A stretch of DNA of 55,667 bases, taken from contig JASGDY010000123.1 of assembly GCA_047606825.1 (NCBI GenBank), positions 1 to 55,667 on the forward strand, read 5' to 3'. The position numbers were made by a program, and so were the translations under genes. Shown in pieces: positions 17,692-26,259 of this stretch (its first letter is position 1; each line of letters begins with the position of its first letter). The stretch is from Rhizosphaericola sp047606825. GTDB lineage: Bacteria; Bacteroidota; Bacteroidia; Chitinophagales; Chitinophagaceae. The notes beneath the pieces are model-generated. The model was not told where the DNA came from. It saw only the letters and a list, made by a program, of their open reading frames with translations, and made no database searches.

Positions 17692-18056
17692 ACACCAATG
17701 TCGCAATTGACTATCTCGACGACAAGCTTCCAAATCCTACCTCCGACGTACTCGATACGGAATACTTAAATATGTCCGTTATTACAAGAATGGAATTGTT
17801 GGCATGGCGAAACGCAACGACACAACATCTCTCAACACTGGAGGAATTTATAAGAAGTACCAATGTATATGGCTTAGACGAATCTGTTATATTGAAAAGC
17901 ATTGAACTTAAAAGAAACCATACTATCAAACTACCTGATGCCATCATTGCCGCCACAGCGATTGTGTGTGACAAAATCCTATTAACACGTAACACAAATG
18001 ACTTCAAGAATATTGAGAAAATCCAATTACTCAACCCTTGGAATCAAAACATATAA
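17670..18056 (+). CDS. vapC: PIN-domain toxin, VapC family
   Basis: A 128-residue PIN-domain ribonuclease. Acidic residues expected for metal binding are all present: Asp8 in FLIDTNVAIDYL, Glu42 in TRMELLAWR, Asp90 in KLPDAIIAATA and the NTNDF segment (Asp111) near the end. VapC toxins cleave tRNA or rRNA loops when free of antitoxin. It starts inside the antitoxin gene. Composition is AT-richer than its neighbours, as for its partner. Confidence 0.93.
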   Translation: MAGNFLIDTNVAIDYLDDKLPNPTSDVLDTEYLNMSVITRMELLAWRNATTQHLSTLEEFIRSTNVYGLDESVILKSIELKRNHTIKLPDAIIAATAIVCDKILLTRNTNDFKNIEKIQLLNPWNQNI

Positions 18057-18093
18057 ACACACTATCACGCCCGGTCTACAATATATCCTCGGT

Positions 18094-18119
18094 CGTGGTT
18101 CGCTCGGGTACAAACCACG
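18094..18119. terminator. Hairpin between vapC and GH92 genes
   Basis: CGTGGTT and AACCACG pair around a 12-nt loop in the short space between two convergent genes. There is no T-tract, so it is a weak terminator candidate. Confidence 0.35.
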
Positions 18120-18142
18120 GAATAACTACAAAACATTCTTTC

Positions 18143-20356
18143 TTACTGAACAAACAAACCCTTATTAGGCCGTGCTCCCATTTTTAATTCCAAGACACAG
18201 CCGTTGACCAGTTGGTCATGTGTAAACCAAGGAGCAGCAAGGGTTTTGCCGTTCATGATTGCGGACTGGATGTATTTGTTGGTCTCGGAACAGCCGTCGG
18301 CTTTTATGGTAAATGTCTTTCCGTTTTTTAGTTGGATGGATATTTTATTAAATACAGGACTGCCAATCGTATAGGCTGGATTGCCCGGCGTCAACGGATA
18401 AAATCCCATCATGGAAAAAACCACAAACGCCGACATACCGCCGCCGTCCTCATCTCCCGGAATACCGAAAATATTGTCGTCAAACCAAGTCTTCAACAAT
18501 ACGCGGATGCGTTGCTGCGTCTTCCACGGTGCGTCCGTAAAATTGTACAGATAAGGAATATGGAAACTCGGTTCGTTGCCCATCGAATATTGTCCGACCA
18601 GTCCTGTCGCATCGGTAAACTTTACCCAAAAAAGTTTCTTTTCCCGTCCCAAATCCGCGCGGAACAGCTCGTCCAGACGTTTTTCAAATCCTTGCTTGCC
18701 GTGCATCAATCCTATCAATCCAGGTACGTCGTGCTGCACTTGCCACATATACGTCCAGCCGTTGTTTTCGTCGTAATAGTCACGTCCACCGGGACCACCG
18801 TCCCAAGCCGGGTCGATGTCAATCCATTTGCCCGTAGAATCCTTGGGCATGAAAAACTTTTTATTGTCGTCCCAAAGGTTTTTATAGTTTTTGGCACGGT
18901 GTGCAAACAAAGCGGTGTCTTGATATTTCCCCAAGTCCTTGGCCAGTTGTCCGACTGCCCAGTCATCATAACTGCCTCCGAGCGTAATGGCAACCGCCTG
19001 TCTTTTCTCAAAGCCATTGACACGGCTATAAGGTTCTTTCTCATCGGGGTGCAATGCCGGAAAATAACCACTGTCATAATAGAATCTATCCAATGCCATC
19101 GCCGGGCCGTTGCGCCAAGGCAGCATCGTCGCCTGTGTGGCATTTTTGTAGGCACCTTCGTAAGCGGTTTGGATATCGAAGTTTTTCAAGCCTTTCCTGT
19201 ACGCATCCAAAAAAGCGACAGTGGAATGAAAGCCATTCATACAGGCATGATCCCCGTAAATGACCGGAAAGGTAGGCACCCAGCCGCTTTGCTGGTACAT
19301 GCGCACGTAAGACTGCATCATGTCCGCTTCCCATTGCGGCTGCAACAATGTGCGTAGCGGGTGCAGTGCCAGATATGTATCCCAAGTCCAGTCGTCTACA
19401 TAAAAAGGGCGATTGTCCTTATGGATTTTATTGTCATAACCACTATAATATTGACCGTCCTCGGTAATGTCCACCATGCGTTCATAACAACGGTACAGTG
19501 CGGTATAGAAACTACGTCTCTGGTCTTCCGTACCGCCTTCCACCTGTATCTGGCTCATAACGTCCACCCAGGACTGTCGGGCTTTCTGGGCAAAAGCACC
19601 ATAAGAAACAGTATTATTTAATTCATTATTATAGTTGCGTTTTGCTTGTTCCGCGCTAATAAAAGAAACGGCGTATCTAAATGTTATCGTATCATTGATT
19701 GACTTGCCGAAAGTCAATGCCAGCCTATCTTTGTCGAACTTTTGCGTAACAAAAGAATGATTAAACTTTCCATACAGAAAAACCTTTACCGGCTGCAAAC
19801 CGTCTTCAGCGTTGAAATACTGCATTCCAGTTAAGGAATTGTCCTCACCGGTACTCCACGCTGCTTCTTTGTTATTATATTTTCCAAGCAAAATGCTTTT
19901 TGCATTTTCGGAAGGAAAAGCAAACCGATAGTAGCCCGTTTTTCTACCTGGCGTATAAGAAAGATAGAGACCCGTTTCAGGGAAATAATTACTATAAAAC
20001 CAGGGTGTGCGCGTTTCTTCATCCTGGTCATAAGAAAGTTTATTGTCCCAACTATGCGCGTCTATGTTGTCATCTGTTGACGGCAACATGGAAAACACCT
20101 CACCCAGACGATGCGACACGACCAACAAAGGAAAGGAACTAATCTGGTCATCCAGATAATCCCGACGTATCGGCGTCATCCGCATCATCTGGTAAGGCTG
20201 CTGTATCGTGGGACGCGTAGGAACCAACAGATGCCCTACACCACCGATTTCTGTACGTATATATTGCAGGTTGTCGTTTGTCATCTGGGCGCGAGCCTGC
20301 GGCAACGCCAATAGGCAAATGACAAAAAGGGAGCATCGTTTTTTTCTGTTCAACAT
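18143..20356 (-). CDS. GH92 alpha-mannosidase
   Basis: A 737-residue exported glycoside hydrolase with a signal peptide (about 1-23, ending RAQ). The two-domain GH92 layout is clear: an N-terminal beta-sandwich, then an alpha-toroid carrying VDDWTWDTYLALHPL, the GNEPSFHIPYLYNF block (calcium site of the family) and the signature GDEDGGGMSAFVVFSMMGFYP, ending with KNGKTFTI. GH92 enzymes remove alpha-linked mannose exolytically in a calcium-dependent reaction, most often alpha-1,2; the linkage preference cannot be read here. It lies beside the LytS/LytTR pair and a SusC/SusD pair and is the only glycoside hydrolase in the locus, which points to mannan or N-glycan mannose as the food. Confidence 0.95.
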   Translation of the reverse strand: MLNRKKRCSLFVICLLALPQARAQMTNDNLQYIRTEIGGVGHLLVPTRPTIQQPYQMMRMTPIRRDYLDDQISSFPLLVVSHRLGEVFSMLPSTDDNIDAHSWDNKLSYDQDEETRTPWFYSNYFPETGLYLSYTPGRKTGYYRFAFPSENAKSILLGKYNNKEAAWSTGEDNSLTGMQYFNAEDGLQPVKVFLYGKFNHSFVTQKFDKDRLALTFGKSINDTITFRYAVSFISAEQAKRNYNNELNNTVSYGAFAQKARQSWVDVMSQIQVEGGTEDQRRSFYTALYRCYERMVDITEDGQYYSGYDNKIHKDNRPFYVDDWTWDTYLALHPLRTLLQPQWEADMMQSYVRMYQQSGWVPTFPVIYGDHACMNGFHSTVAFLDAYRKGLKNFDIQTAYEGAYKNATQATMLPWRNGPAMALDRFYYDSGYFPALHPDEKEPYSRVNGFEKRQAVAITLGGSYDDWAVGQLAKDLGKYQDTALFAHRAKNYKNLWDDNKKFFMPKDSTGKWIDIDPAWDGGPGGRDYYDENNGWTYMWQVQHDVPGLIGLMHGKQGFEKRLDELFRADLGREKKLFWVKFTDATGLVGQYSMGNEPSFHIPYLYNFTDAPWKTQQRIRVLLKTWFDDNIFGIPGDEDGGGMSAFVVFSMMGFYPLTPGNPAYTIGSPVFNKISIQLKNGKTFTIKADGCSETNKYIQSAIMNGKTLAAPWFTHDQLVNGCVLELKMGARPNKGLFVQ

Positions 20357-20514
20357 GATTATTTGAAGGCTTTATACACTTTGTAAATGCTTAATTGATA
20401 AAATATGCTTATTACATATATAGAAAGGAGACAGAGTCGTGGCGAAGATATTATAAGAAAATGGAAAAGGCAACATACGCACGCAAGCAACACCAGGTCT
20501 CCTAGTAACCATTC

Positions 20515-21267
20515 TTACCCACCGAGCAGCACCTTTTTCACGTCCTCTAGTTTGTACCGCGAAATGGGTGCAGTATCGCCATTGCTGAGTTGTACATATT
20601 GCCCGTCTCTTTTGACGATGCTCTTGACAAACGCCTTGTTGACCAGGTGCGACTGGTGGGTGCGTATAAAACCATAGGAGGCCAATACGGATTCATAATG
20701 GTGCATGGGCTGTGAGGACAAGAGTTTTTCGCCATTTTCCAGATAGATGTATGTGTAAGAGTTGTCGCTTTCGCAATGCAGGATGTCCCGTACATGGACA
20801 AAGCGTGTCTCTCCTGTCGAAGCGATGGCGATACGGTGGTTTTCTAGATGGTGGCGGTTTTGCAACAGCGAAAGCAGATTGTCCAGGTTGTCGTTTTTGC
20901 GGTGCTGGGCGATACGGGCTTCGGCACGTTGCACCGCCGTTTTCAGCTGTTCGATGTCGATGGGCTTGAGCAGGTAATCGACCGCCGACACACGCAAAGC
21001 CTGTATGCCATATTGGTCATAGGCCGTGACAAATATGACCGCAACATCCGAAAAACCAATATCCGTCAACACGTCAAATCCCGACTTGCCCGGCATCTGG
21101 ATGTCAAGAAACAAGAGCTCGGGCCGCATTTCCCTAATCAATTGTATCGCTCGCGCGCTGTCGGTTTCAGTACCGGCAATATCGACCTGCGGACAATATT
21201 TGCTCAATAAAGCCCGAAGATTGTTGACGTTGTTAGGTTCGTCATCGACGATTATCGCTTTCATCAT
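20515..21267 (-). CDS. LytTR-family response regulator
   Basis: A 250-residue two-domain regulator. The receiver domain (about 1-120) carries the acidic pocket DDE (8-10), the phospho-acceptor Asp55 in LFLDIQMPGKSG, a Thr switch in FVTAYD and Lys in LLKPI. A LytTR DNA-binding domain follows (about 145-250), with RFVHVRDILHCESDNSYTYIYL and the FIRTHQSHLVNKAFVKSI block. It overlaps the kinase gene by 3-4 nt (ATGATGA), so they are translated together. Its targets may include the flanking sugar-uptake genes, but LytTR regulators are not the usual PUL regulators and this is inference. Confidence 0.95.
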   Translation of the reverse strand: MMKAIIVDDEPNNVNNLRALLSKYCPQVDIAGTETDSARAIQLIREMRPELLFLDIQMPGKSGFDVLTDIGFSDVAVIFVTAYDQYGIQALRVSAVDYLLKPIDIEQLKTAVQRAEARIAQHRKNDNLDNLLSLLQNRHHLENHRIAIASTGETRFVHVRDILHCESDNSYTYIYLENGEKLLSSQPMHHYESVLASYGFIRTHQSHLVNKAFVKSIVKRDGQYVQLSNGDTAPISRYKLEDVKKVLLGG

Positions 21268-22538
21268 TTGGGTAACCAGTTTTCAAACCGCAAAACGATG
21301 ACCGTATTGCCGGGAATACTTTTCATCGACAGATGTATCTTCGCTTTGCGGTGCCATTTGTTGTATGCTTCGATACGTTTTTTTACGAGTTCGACGCCGT
21401 ATCCCGGCGTATATTCCTCCACGTCGAAACCTTTGCCGTTGTCCTTGACGGCTATCAGCAGGTCGCGCTCGACGGTATAGATTCGGATGCCCAAGATACC
21501 ATTTTCTCCCATAGCGGAGATGCCGTGTTTGACACTGTTTTCTATCAAAGGTTGCGCGAGCAACGGCAGCATATTGATTTCGTCCAATGGCAGATAGGGT
21601 TCGATGTCTTTTTCAAAATGGAAGTTGAAACGCAACCGTTCAAAATGGATATAGTTTTCGAGGTTGTCCATCTCTTCCGAAAGCGGTATGGTCTCCTTGC
21701 TTCCCTTGTCCAACGTGGTGCGCAGCAGTCCCGAAAATCCCGAAAGGTATTGGTTGGCTTTTTCTATTTCGTTGTTGTTCATCAGTCCTTGGATGGAGCT
21801 TAGGGAATTGAACAAAAAATGTGGGTTGAGCTGTGCAAACAAAGACTTCAGCTCTAGCTGGTATTGGCGGTTCCGCCTTTTAGCATCAAGAAAACGCCAC
21901 AACAGCAATATATTGACAATAGTAAAGAACACTACCAGATAAGGTAGTTTTTTCTTTGCATGTTGCCAATAGCGATAGTACCAAGAACGGGTATGGAAAA
22001 AATAGACCGATATTTTATGTCCCTCGCCTCTATAGCGCACCATAAGCATATAACTGGCTCCAGATGCCAAATGAGGGAAAATAATCGCCGAACCGGACGA
22101 CGTCCAAGGTGTGGATGTATCTGCACCTTGAACTGACGCATCCAAAAGTTTATATTCGAAAGGTTTGACACCGCCGTGGGCATCCGATACTGGCCAATTT
22201 CTGAAAAGAAAAGCAAGATGAATGTTTGGAGGAAACCTGGGCAAAGACAACGAAGCAGGCATGGAACCTTTTTCTCCATAATACTGCATGGATTTGTTGA
22301 CAGCGAGTTCACCGACAAGGTCATTAAAGTCATCCATGTTTTTGTGGTCGGTGGCATAATAATAACCAACCAGAAAAGGTGCTGCAACCTCCTCTGTGTC
22401 GCCAATTGACACATTACCTAGGACGATTGCGCTATCAAATGCTTTTACTGCATTCCCTCTTTTCTGCGCCCATAATATCTGTGCACAAAAAAACATCAAC
22501 AACGACAATCCTATTTTTATGGAATAAATTCTCCGCAC
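21264..22538 (-). CDS. LytS/YehU-family sensor histidine kinase
   Basis: A 424-residue kinase with a signal-like N-terminus (about 1-25), an extracytoplasmic sensor domain (to about 190), one TM helix (PYLVVFFTIVNILLLW) and a His_kinase domain with LFAQLNPHFLFNSLSSIQGL, where the His is the phospho-site. The ATPase part has PLIENSVKHG (N-box) and DNGKGF. This domain set pairs with LytTR regulators, and the regulator is encoded immediately downstream with overlapping codons. It is divergent from the SusC gene. The signal sensed is not evident. Confidence 0.94.
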   Translation of the reverse strand: MRRIYSIKIGLSLLMFFCAQILWAQKRGNAVKAFDSAIVLGNVSIGDTEEVAAPFLVGYYYATDHKNMDDFNDLVGELAVNKSMQYYGEKGSMPASLSLPRFPPNIHLAFLFRNWPVSDAHGGVKPFEYKLLDASVQGADTSTPWTSSGSAIIFPHLASGASYMLMVRYRGEGHKISVYFFHTRSWYYRYWQHAKKKLPYLVVFFTIVNILLLWRFLDAKRRNRQYQLELKSLFAQLNPHFLFNSLSSIQGLMNNNEIEKANQYLSGFSGLLRTTLDKGSKETIPLSEEMDNLENYIHFERLRFNFHFEKDIEPYLPLDEINMLPLLAQPLIENSVKHGISAMGENGILGIRIYTVERDLLIAVKDNGKGFDVEEYTPGYGVELVKKRIEAYNKWHRKAKIHLSMKSIPGNTVIVLRFENWLPK

Positions 22539-22873
22539 AACGCCTATTTTAATTTTTGTAAAATAAGGACAATATTTAAAAATAGGAAAGATGGAGGTTG
22601 TATTGGGTGGAATATAGTTTGAATATGGTAGAATAAGGATTTATTAGAATTGACATACCGCATCCCAATATTTAAATTACACGCCGCCGAAAGACTAGAA
22701 AACACAAGGTTTTCCTCGCCGCCGCAAATTTTTATATAATAAAAGCTAAACCTTTTGGTATGTCTTTTGTTAGAAAAGCTTATATAACCATATTCAAGGC
22801 AAGTGCGGAAGAGCATATATACCACTTATCTATTTGCTTGCACTTGACAAACCAATACGTCTTAAAAATACTT
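22539..22873. other. Divergent intergenic region, kinase and susC
   Basis: No gene. AT-rich, with two GCCGCCG direct repeats (around 22684 and 22717) bracketing a short GAAAAC/GTTTTC inverted repeat. I cannot identify a clean -7 box for susC; TATTTGC-like sequence near 22829 is suggestive at best. Confidence 0.35.
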
Positions 22874-22927
22874 ATGTACAAACTTACGAGAAGTGTCCGA
22901 CACTGGCTGTGAGGCATCCTACCATTA

Positions 22928-25900
22928 TTGTCTTATACCATCCACGCCCAAGACAGTTCGGGACACAACCGTATGCTTCATATCAAAGGCATTGTCCAGG
23001 ACACTTCAGGTCGGCGTATTCCACATGCGGTGCTGTATGTGTACGGCGACACAGTGCACGTAGACAGTTCAGGACATTTTAAGATTGCGGCGAGCCAAGG
23101 CGATTCTGTTGTCATCAAGGCAAAAGGATTTTATCCGATTGGTTACAGACCGCACAGCGACACCAGCGCGATTACATTGCTCCCACTACCTGTGGACACT
23201 TCTGCTACCGCCAACAATAATCTTGCACTTACCGACAGCCTACCACACAACGACAGCATAGCGACACCAAAGGTTTCCACGGAAAACAATACGGCGACCA
23301 TACCTAAAGACTCCACCATACAGGACACGCTACCAAAGCAAAAACCGCGATCTTCCGACACTTTTGGAGAAGGGACACTGGAAGATGTCGTGGTTGTCGG
23401 TTACGGTACACAGCAACGCAGGGACATGACAAGCGCAGTCGCTACGATTTCAGGAGCAGACATGATCAACCGACCGTCGACCAACAACATATCCGCCCTC
23501 CAAGGCGTCAGCCCGGGACTGATCGTCAACAGGTCGTCAGGACAACCGGGACAGGAAGGCTATACGTTACAGACGCGCGGTTACACTTCGGTCAATGGGG
23601 GAAACCTTTTGGGTCTGGTGGATGGTGTCAATGGCGACATTTCAGCCATCAATCCTTTTGACATAGAGTCCATCACCGTCCTCAAGGACGCATCTGCCGC
23701 TGCCATTTACGGTGCACGTGCGGCTGGCGGCGTTATCCTGTTGACAACCAGAAAAGGGAAAAAAGGATTCCACGTCAACTACAATACGCTCTACGGTATC
23801 CAGAAATCCGTCAAGCGTCCCAACAGGCTCAACAGTTGGCAGGAAGCAGAGCTTGCCAACGAGGCGAGCACCAATGCAGGCCCAAATCCGCTGTTTACAG
23901 ACCAACAAATCAGTTGGATGCGCAGCACGGACACCAACTATGTCGTCTCTCCTACCGACCCTGCCAACTATGATTATTACGACAATGTCAACCAGATACC
24001 GATGCTCGTCAAAAACCGTTCGATCGCTACCACGCACAACGTAACATTCAGCGGTGCAGGCGAGACGGACAACTATTACTTCAGCCTAGGATATTATGAC
24101 CAGAACGGACTGTTCCGTTTCGGTCCGGACAATACCAACAGGCTCAACCTAAGATTCAACTACAACAAGCGTTTCAACGATATTTTTGACATCACCTCCA
24201 ATGTAGCGTATAGAAAGACGAAAACAGCATCACCCAGTTATGGTGCCAACGGCATCTTTGATTACCTGTATTCCGCACCGACTTATTTTCCGATATACGT
24301 GCCCGGCACCGACCATTATATCAGCAACACGCAAGCCGACTACGCTTATGCCTATCTCAAAGACGGAGGCGCGTCGGAATACCGTTTTGACGAAATCAAC
24401 ACGATGGTGCAACTACGTGCCAGGAACCTGTTGGTACCGCACCTCACCTTGCGTGCAGTCTATGGCGGCAGATACACCATAGAACAAGACGAAATCAGCA
24501 AACGCACCATAAAACTTTGGAATATTACGGACAACGTCGGCAACCTCAACTACCCCAATTCCTACGAAAAGGACAGAAACCTTACCTACTCCAACAACCT
24601 GCAAGTATTGGCGGATTATGACCGCAAATGGGGACAGCACAGCTTTCACTTATTAGGAGGCTATACGTTTGAGGATTTCAGGCAGGACAATACGATTGCC
24701 ATTGCCAACAACCTGTCGTCCAACGAACTGTTTACCCTCAATATCGGCGACCCGACACTTGCGGAAAATTCGGAAGATATCCAGAGTTGGGCAATGTCTT
24801 CTTTTCTTGGCCGTCTGGAATACAACTACGCCGGCAAATACCTGTTCCAGGCGACGATGCGCTACGACGGTAGTTCGCGCCTCGACCCGTCCAGTCGTTG
24901 GCAGTCGTTTCCTTCGCTGTCGGCAGGTTGGCGTCTGCCACAGGAAAGCTGGTTCAACAAGGCGTTGCCGTTTTTCAATGAATTTAAAATAAGAGCGTCC
25001 TGGGGACGGCTGGGCAATTCGGACGGTGTCAATGGGGTGATTACCAATTATGACTATATCGCCATGTTGGTACAGGGAACGGACTACCCATTCAACAATA
25101 CACACAACGCCGCGTATTACCAACAGATATTGCCGACCAAAAACAAACGCTGGGAAATCATCGACACCAAAGACATCGGCATCGACATCGGCGTCCTCAA
25201 CAACAAGCTGAGTTTTACCGCCGACTACTACGTGCGCAACAACTTCAATATGCTCGTAACGCCCGCCGTTCCTGCATTTGTCGGCATCACACCTTCGTCG
25301 TCCAACAACGGACGTTTCCAGACCAAAGGATGGGAAATTGCCATTGCGTGGAACGGACAGATTGGAACAGGATTTAATTACTGGGTCAAGGCCAATCTTT
25401 CGGACAATACCAACAAAGTCATTTCCTACGGTGGTGCACAGAGCATACAGCCTGGACAGAACTACGTCATCGAAGGACAACCTATCAACACGATATGGGG
25501 CTTTAAAGCCAATGGACTTTTCCAGTCACAGGACGAGGTCAACAATACGCCGACTTTCCGACCGACGGTGACGGGACCGGGCGATGTCAAATATGTGGAC
25601 ATCAACGGCGACAATGCCATCAACTATGGTTCGAGCCGTGTGGGAGCGTCCGGCGACTTGGTCAATTTCGGCGATTCCTATCCGCATTATCTGTATGGCA
25701 TTAGTTTTGGTTTCAAATGGAAAGGCATCGACTTTTCCACGTTGTTCCAAGGTGTCGGCAAACGCCATTTCCTGCCGTCCATACCAGACATCTACGCTTA
25801 CTCAAGCGCGACCGTCATCCCATTGGACTACAACCTGGACTATTGGACGACCGACAATCCCAATGCGCGTTTTCCGCGTATGTACCTCAACGGCACACAA

Positions 25901-26158
25901 AACATCGAACCATCCTCCTATTGGCTGATGAACGGTGCTTACCTACGATTGAAAAACCTACAGTTGGGTTACACGTTGCCATCATCCTGGCTGCAGAAAT
26001 ACCATGTCAACAGCCTACGTATTTTCTTCTCCGGACAGGACTTATGGGAAATCAGCCATTTGTGGATCAAATCCCTTGACCCGGAAACCGCATCCGGGAC
26101 GGCGTGGCGCTATCAGATCATGCGTAACTATTCTTTTGGCGTGAATCTTAATTTTTAA
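22928..26158 (+). CDS. SusC/RagA-type TonB-dependent transporter, signal peptide interrupted
   Basis: About 1076 residues of a SusC outer-membrane sugar transporter. A carboxypeptidase-regulatory-like domain (from HIKGIVQDTSGR) is followed by an unusually long Ser/Thr/Asp-rich linker, then EDVVVVGYGTQQRRDMTSAV, the plug with GVSPGLIVNRSSGQPGQ and SITVLKDASAAAIYGARAAGGV (SusC signature) and a large beta-barrel ending VNLNF. It imports oligosaccharides with the SusD partner 101 nt downstream, powered by TonB. The annotated start is a TTG; the true N-terminus appears to be ATG 22874, giving a normal signal peptide except for an in-frame TGA at 22910-22912. As written the product lacks a secretion signal, so the gene may be inactive or the base miscalled. 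Confidence 0.88.
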   Translation: MSYTIHAQDSSGHNRMLHIKGIVQDTSGRRIPHAVLYVYGDTVHVDSSGHFKIAASQGDSVVIKAKGFYPIGYRPHSDTSAITLLPLPVDTSATANNNLALTDSLPHNDSIATPKVSTENNTATIPKDSTIQDTLPKQKPRSSDTFGEGTLEDVVVVGYGTQQRRDMTSAVATISGADMINRPSTNNISALQGVSPGLIVNRSSGQPGQEGYTLQTRGYTSVNGGNLLGLVDGVNGDISAINPFDIESITVLKDASAAAIYGARAAGGVILLTTRKGKKGFHVNYNTLYGIQKSVKRPNRLNSWQEAELANEASTNAGPNPLFTDQQISWMRSTDTNYVVSPTDPANYDYYDNVNQIPMLVKNRSIATTHNVTFSGAGETDNYYFSLGYYDQNGLFRFGPDNTNRLNLRFNYNKRFNDIFDITSNVAYRKTKTASPSYGANGIFDYLYSAPTYFPIYVPGTDHYISNTQADYAYAYLKDGGASEYRFDEINTMVQLRARNLLVPHLTLRAVYGGRYTIEQDEISKRTIKLWNITDNVGNLNYPNSYEKDRNLTYSNNLQVLADYDRKWGQHSFHLLGGYTFEDFRQDNTIAIANNLSSNELFTLNIGDPTLAENSEDIQSWAMSSFLGRLEYNYAGKYLFQATMRYDGSSRLDPSSRWQSFPSLSAGWRLPQESWFNKALPFFNEFKIRASWGRLGNSDGVNGVITNYDYIAMLVQGTDYPFNNTHNAAYYQQILPTKNKRWEIIDTKDIGIDIGVLNNKLSFTADYYVRNNFNMLVTPAVPAFVGITPSSSNNGRFQTKGWEIAIAWNGQIGTGFNYWVKANLSDNTNKVISYGGAQSIQPGQNYVIEGQPINTIWGFKANGLFQSQDEVNNTPTFRPTVTGPGDVKYVDINGDNAINYGSSRVGASGDLVNFGDSYPHYLYGISFGFKWKGIDFSTLFQGVGKRHFLPSIPDIYAYSSATVIPLDYNLDYWTTDNPNARFPRMYLNGTQNIEPSSYWLMNGAYLRLKNLQLGYTLPSSWLQKYHVNSLRIFFSGQDLWEISHLWIKSLDPETASGTAWRYQIMRNYSFGVNLNF

Positions 26159-26259
26159 AAAAAGAAAAACACATAGGAATAAAAAAGAAAACATAATGAC
26201 ACGAAGTATTGAAACAAGTTGTGTTTAGAAAAAATATCTCGTACTAAAAAAACAGAAAA

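Noticed and set aside
22928..22990. Taking the TTG at 22928 or ATG 22973 as the genuine SusC start
   Set aside because: Either would give an outer-membrane receptor with no export signal, while the same frame just upstream encodes the missing signal peptide interrupted by a stop.
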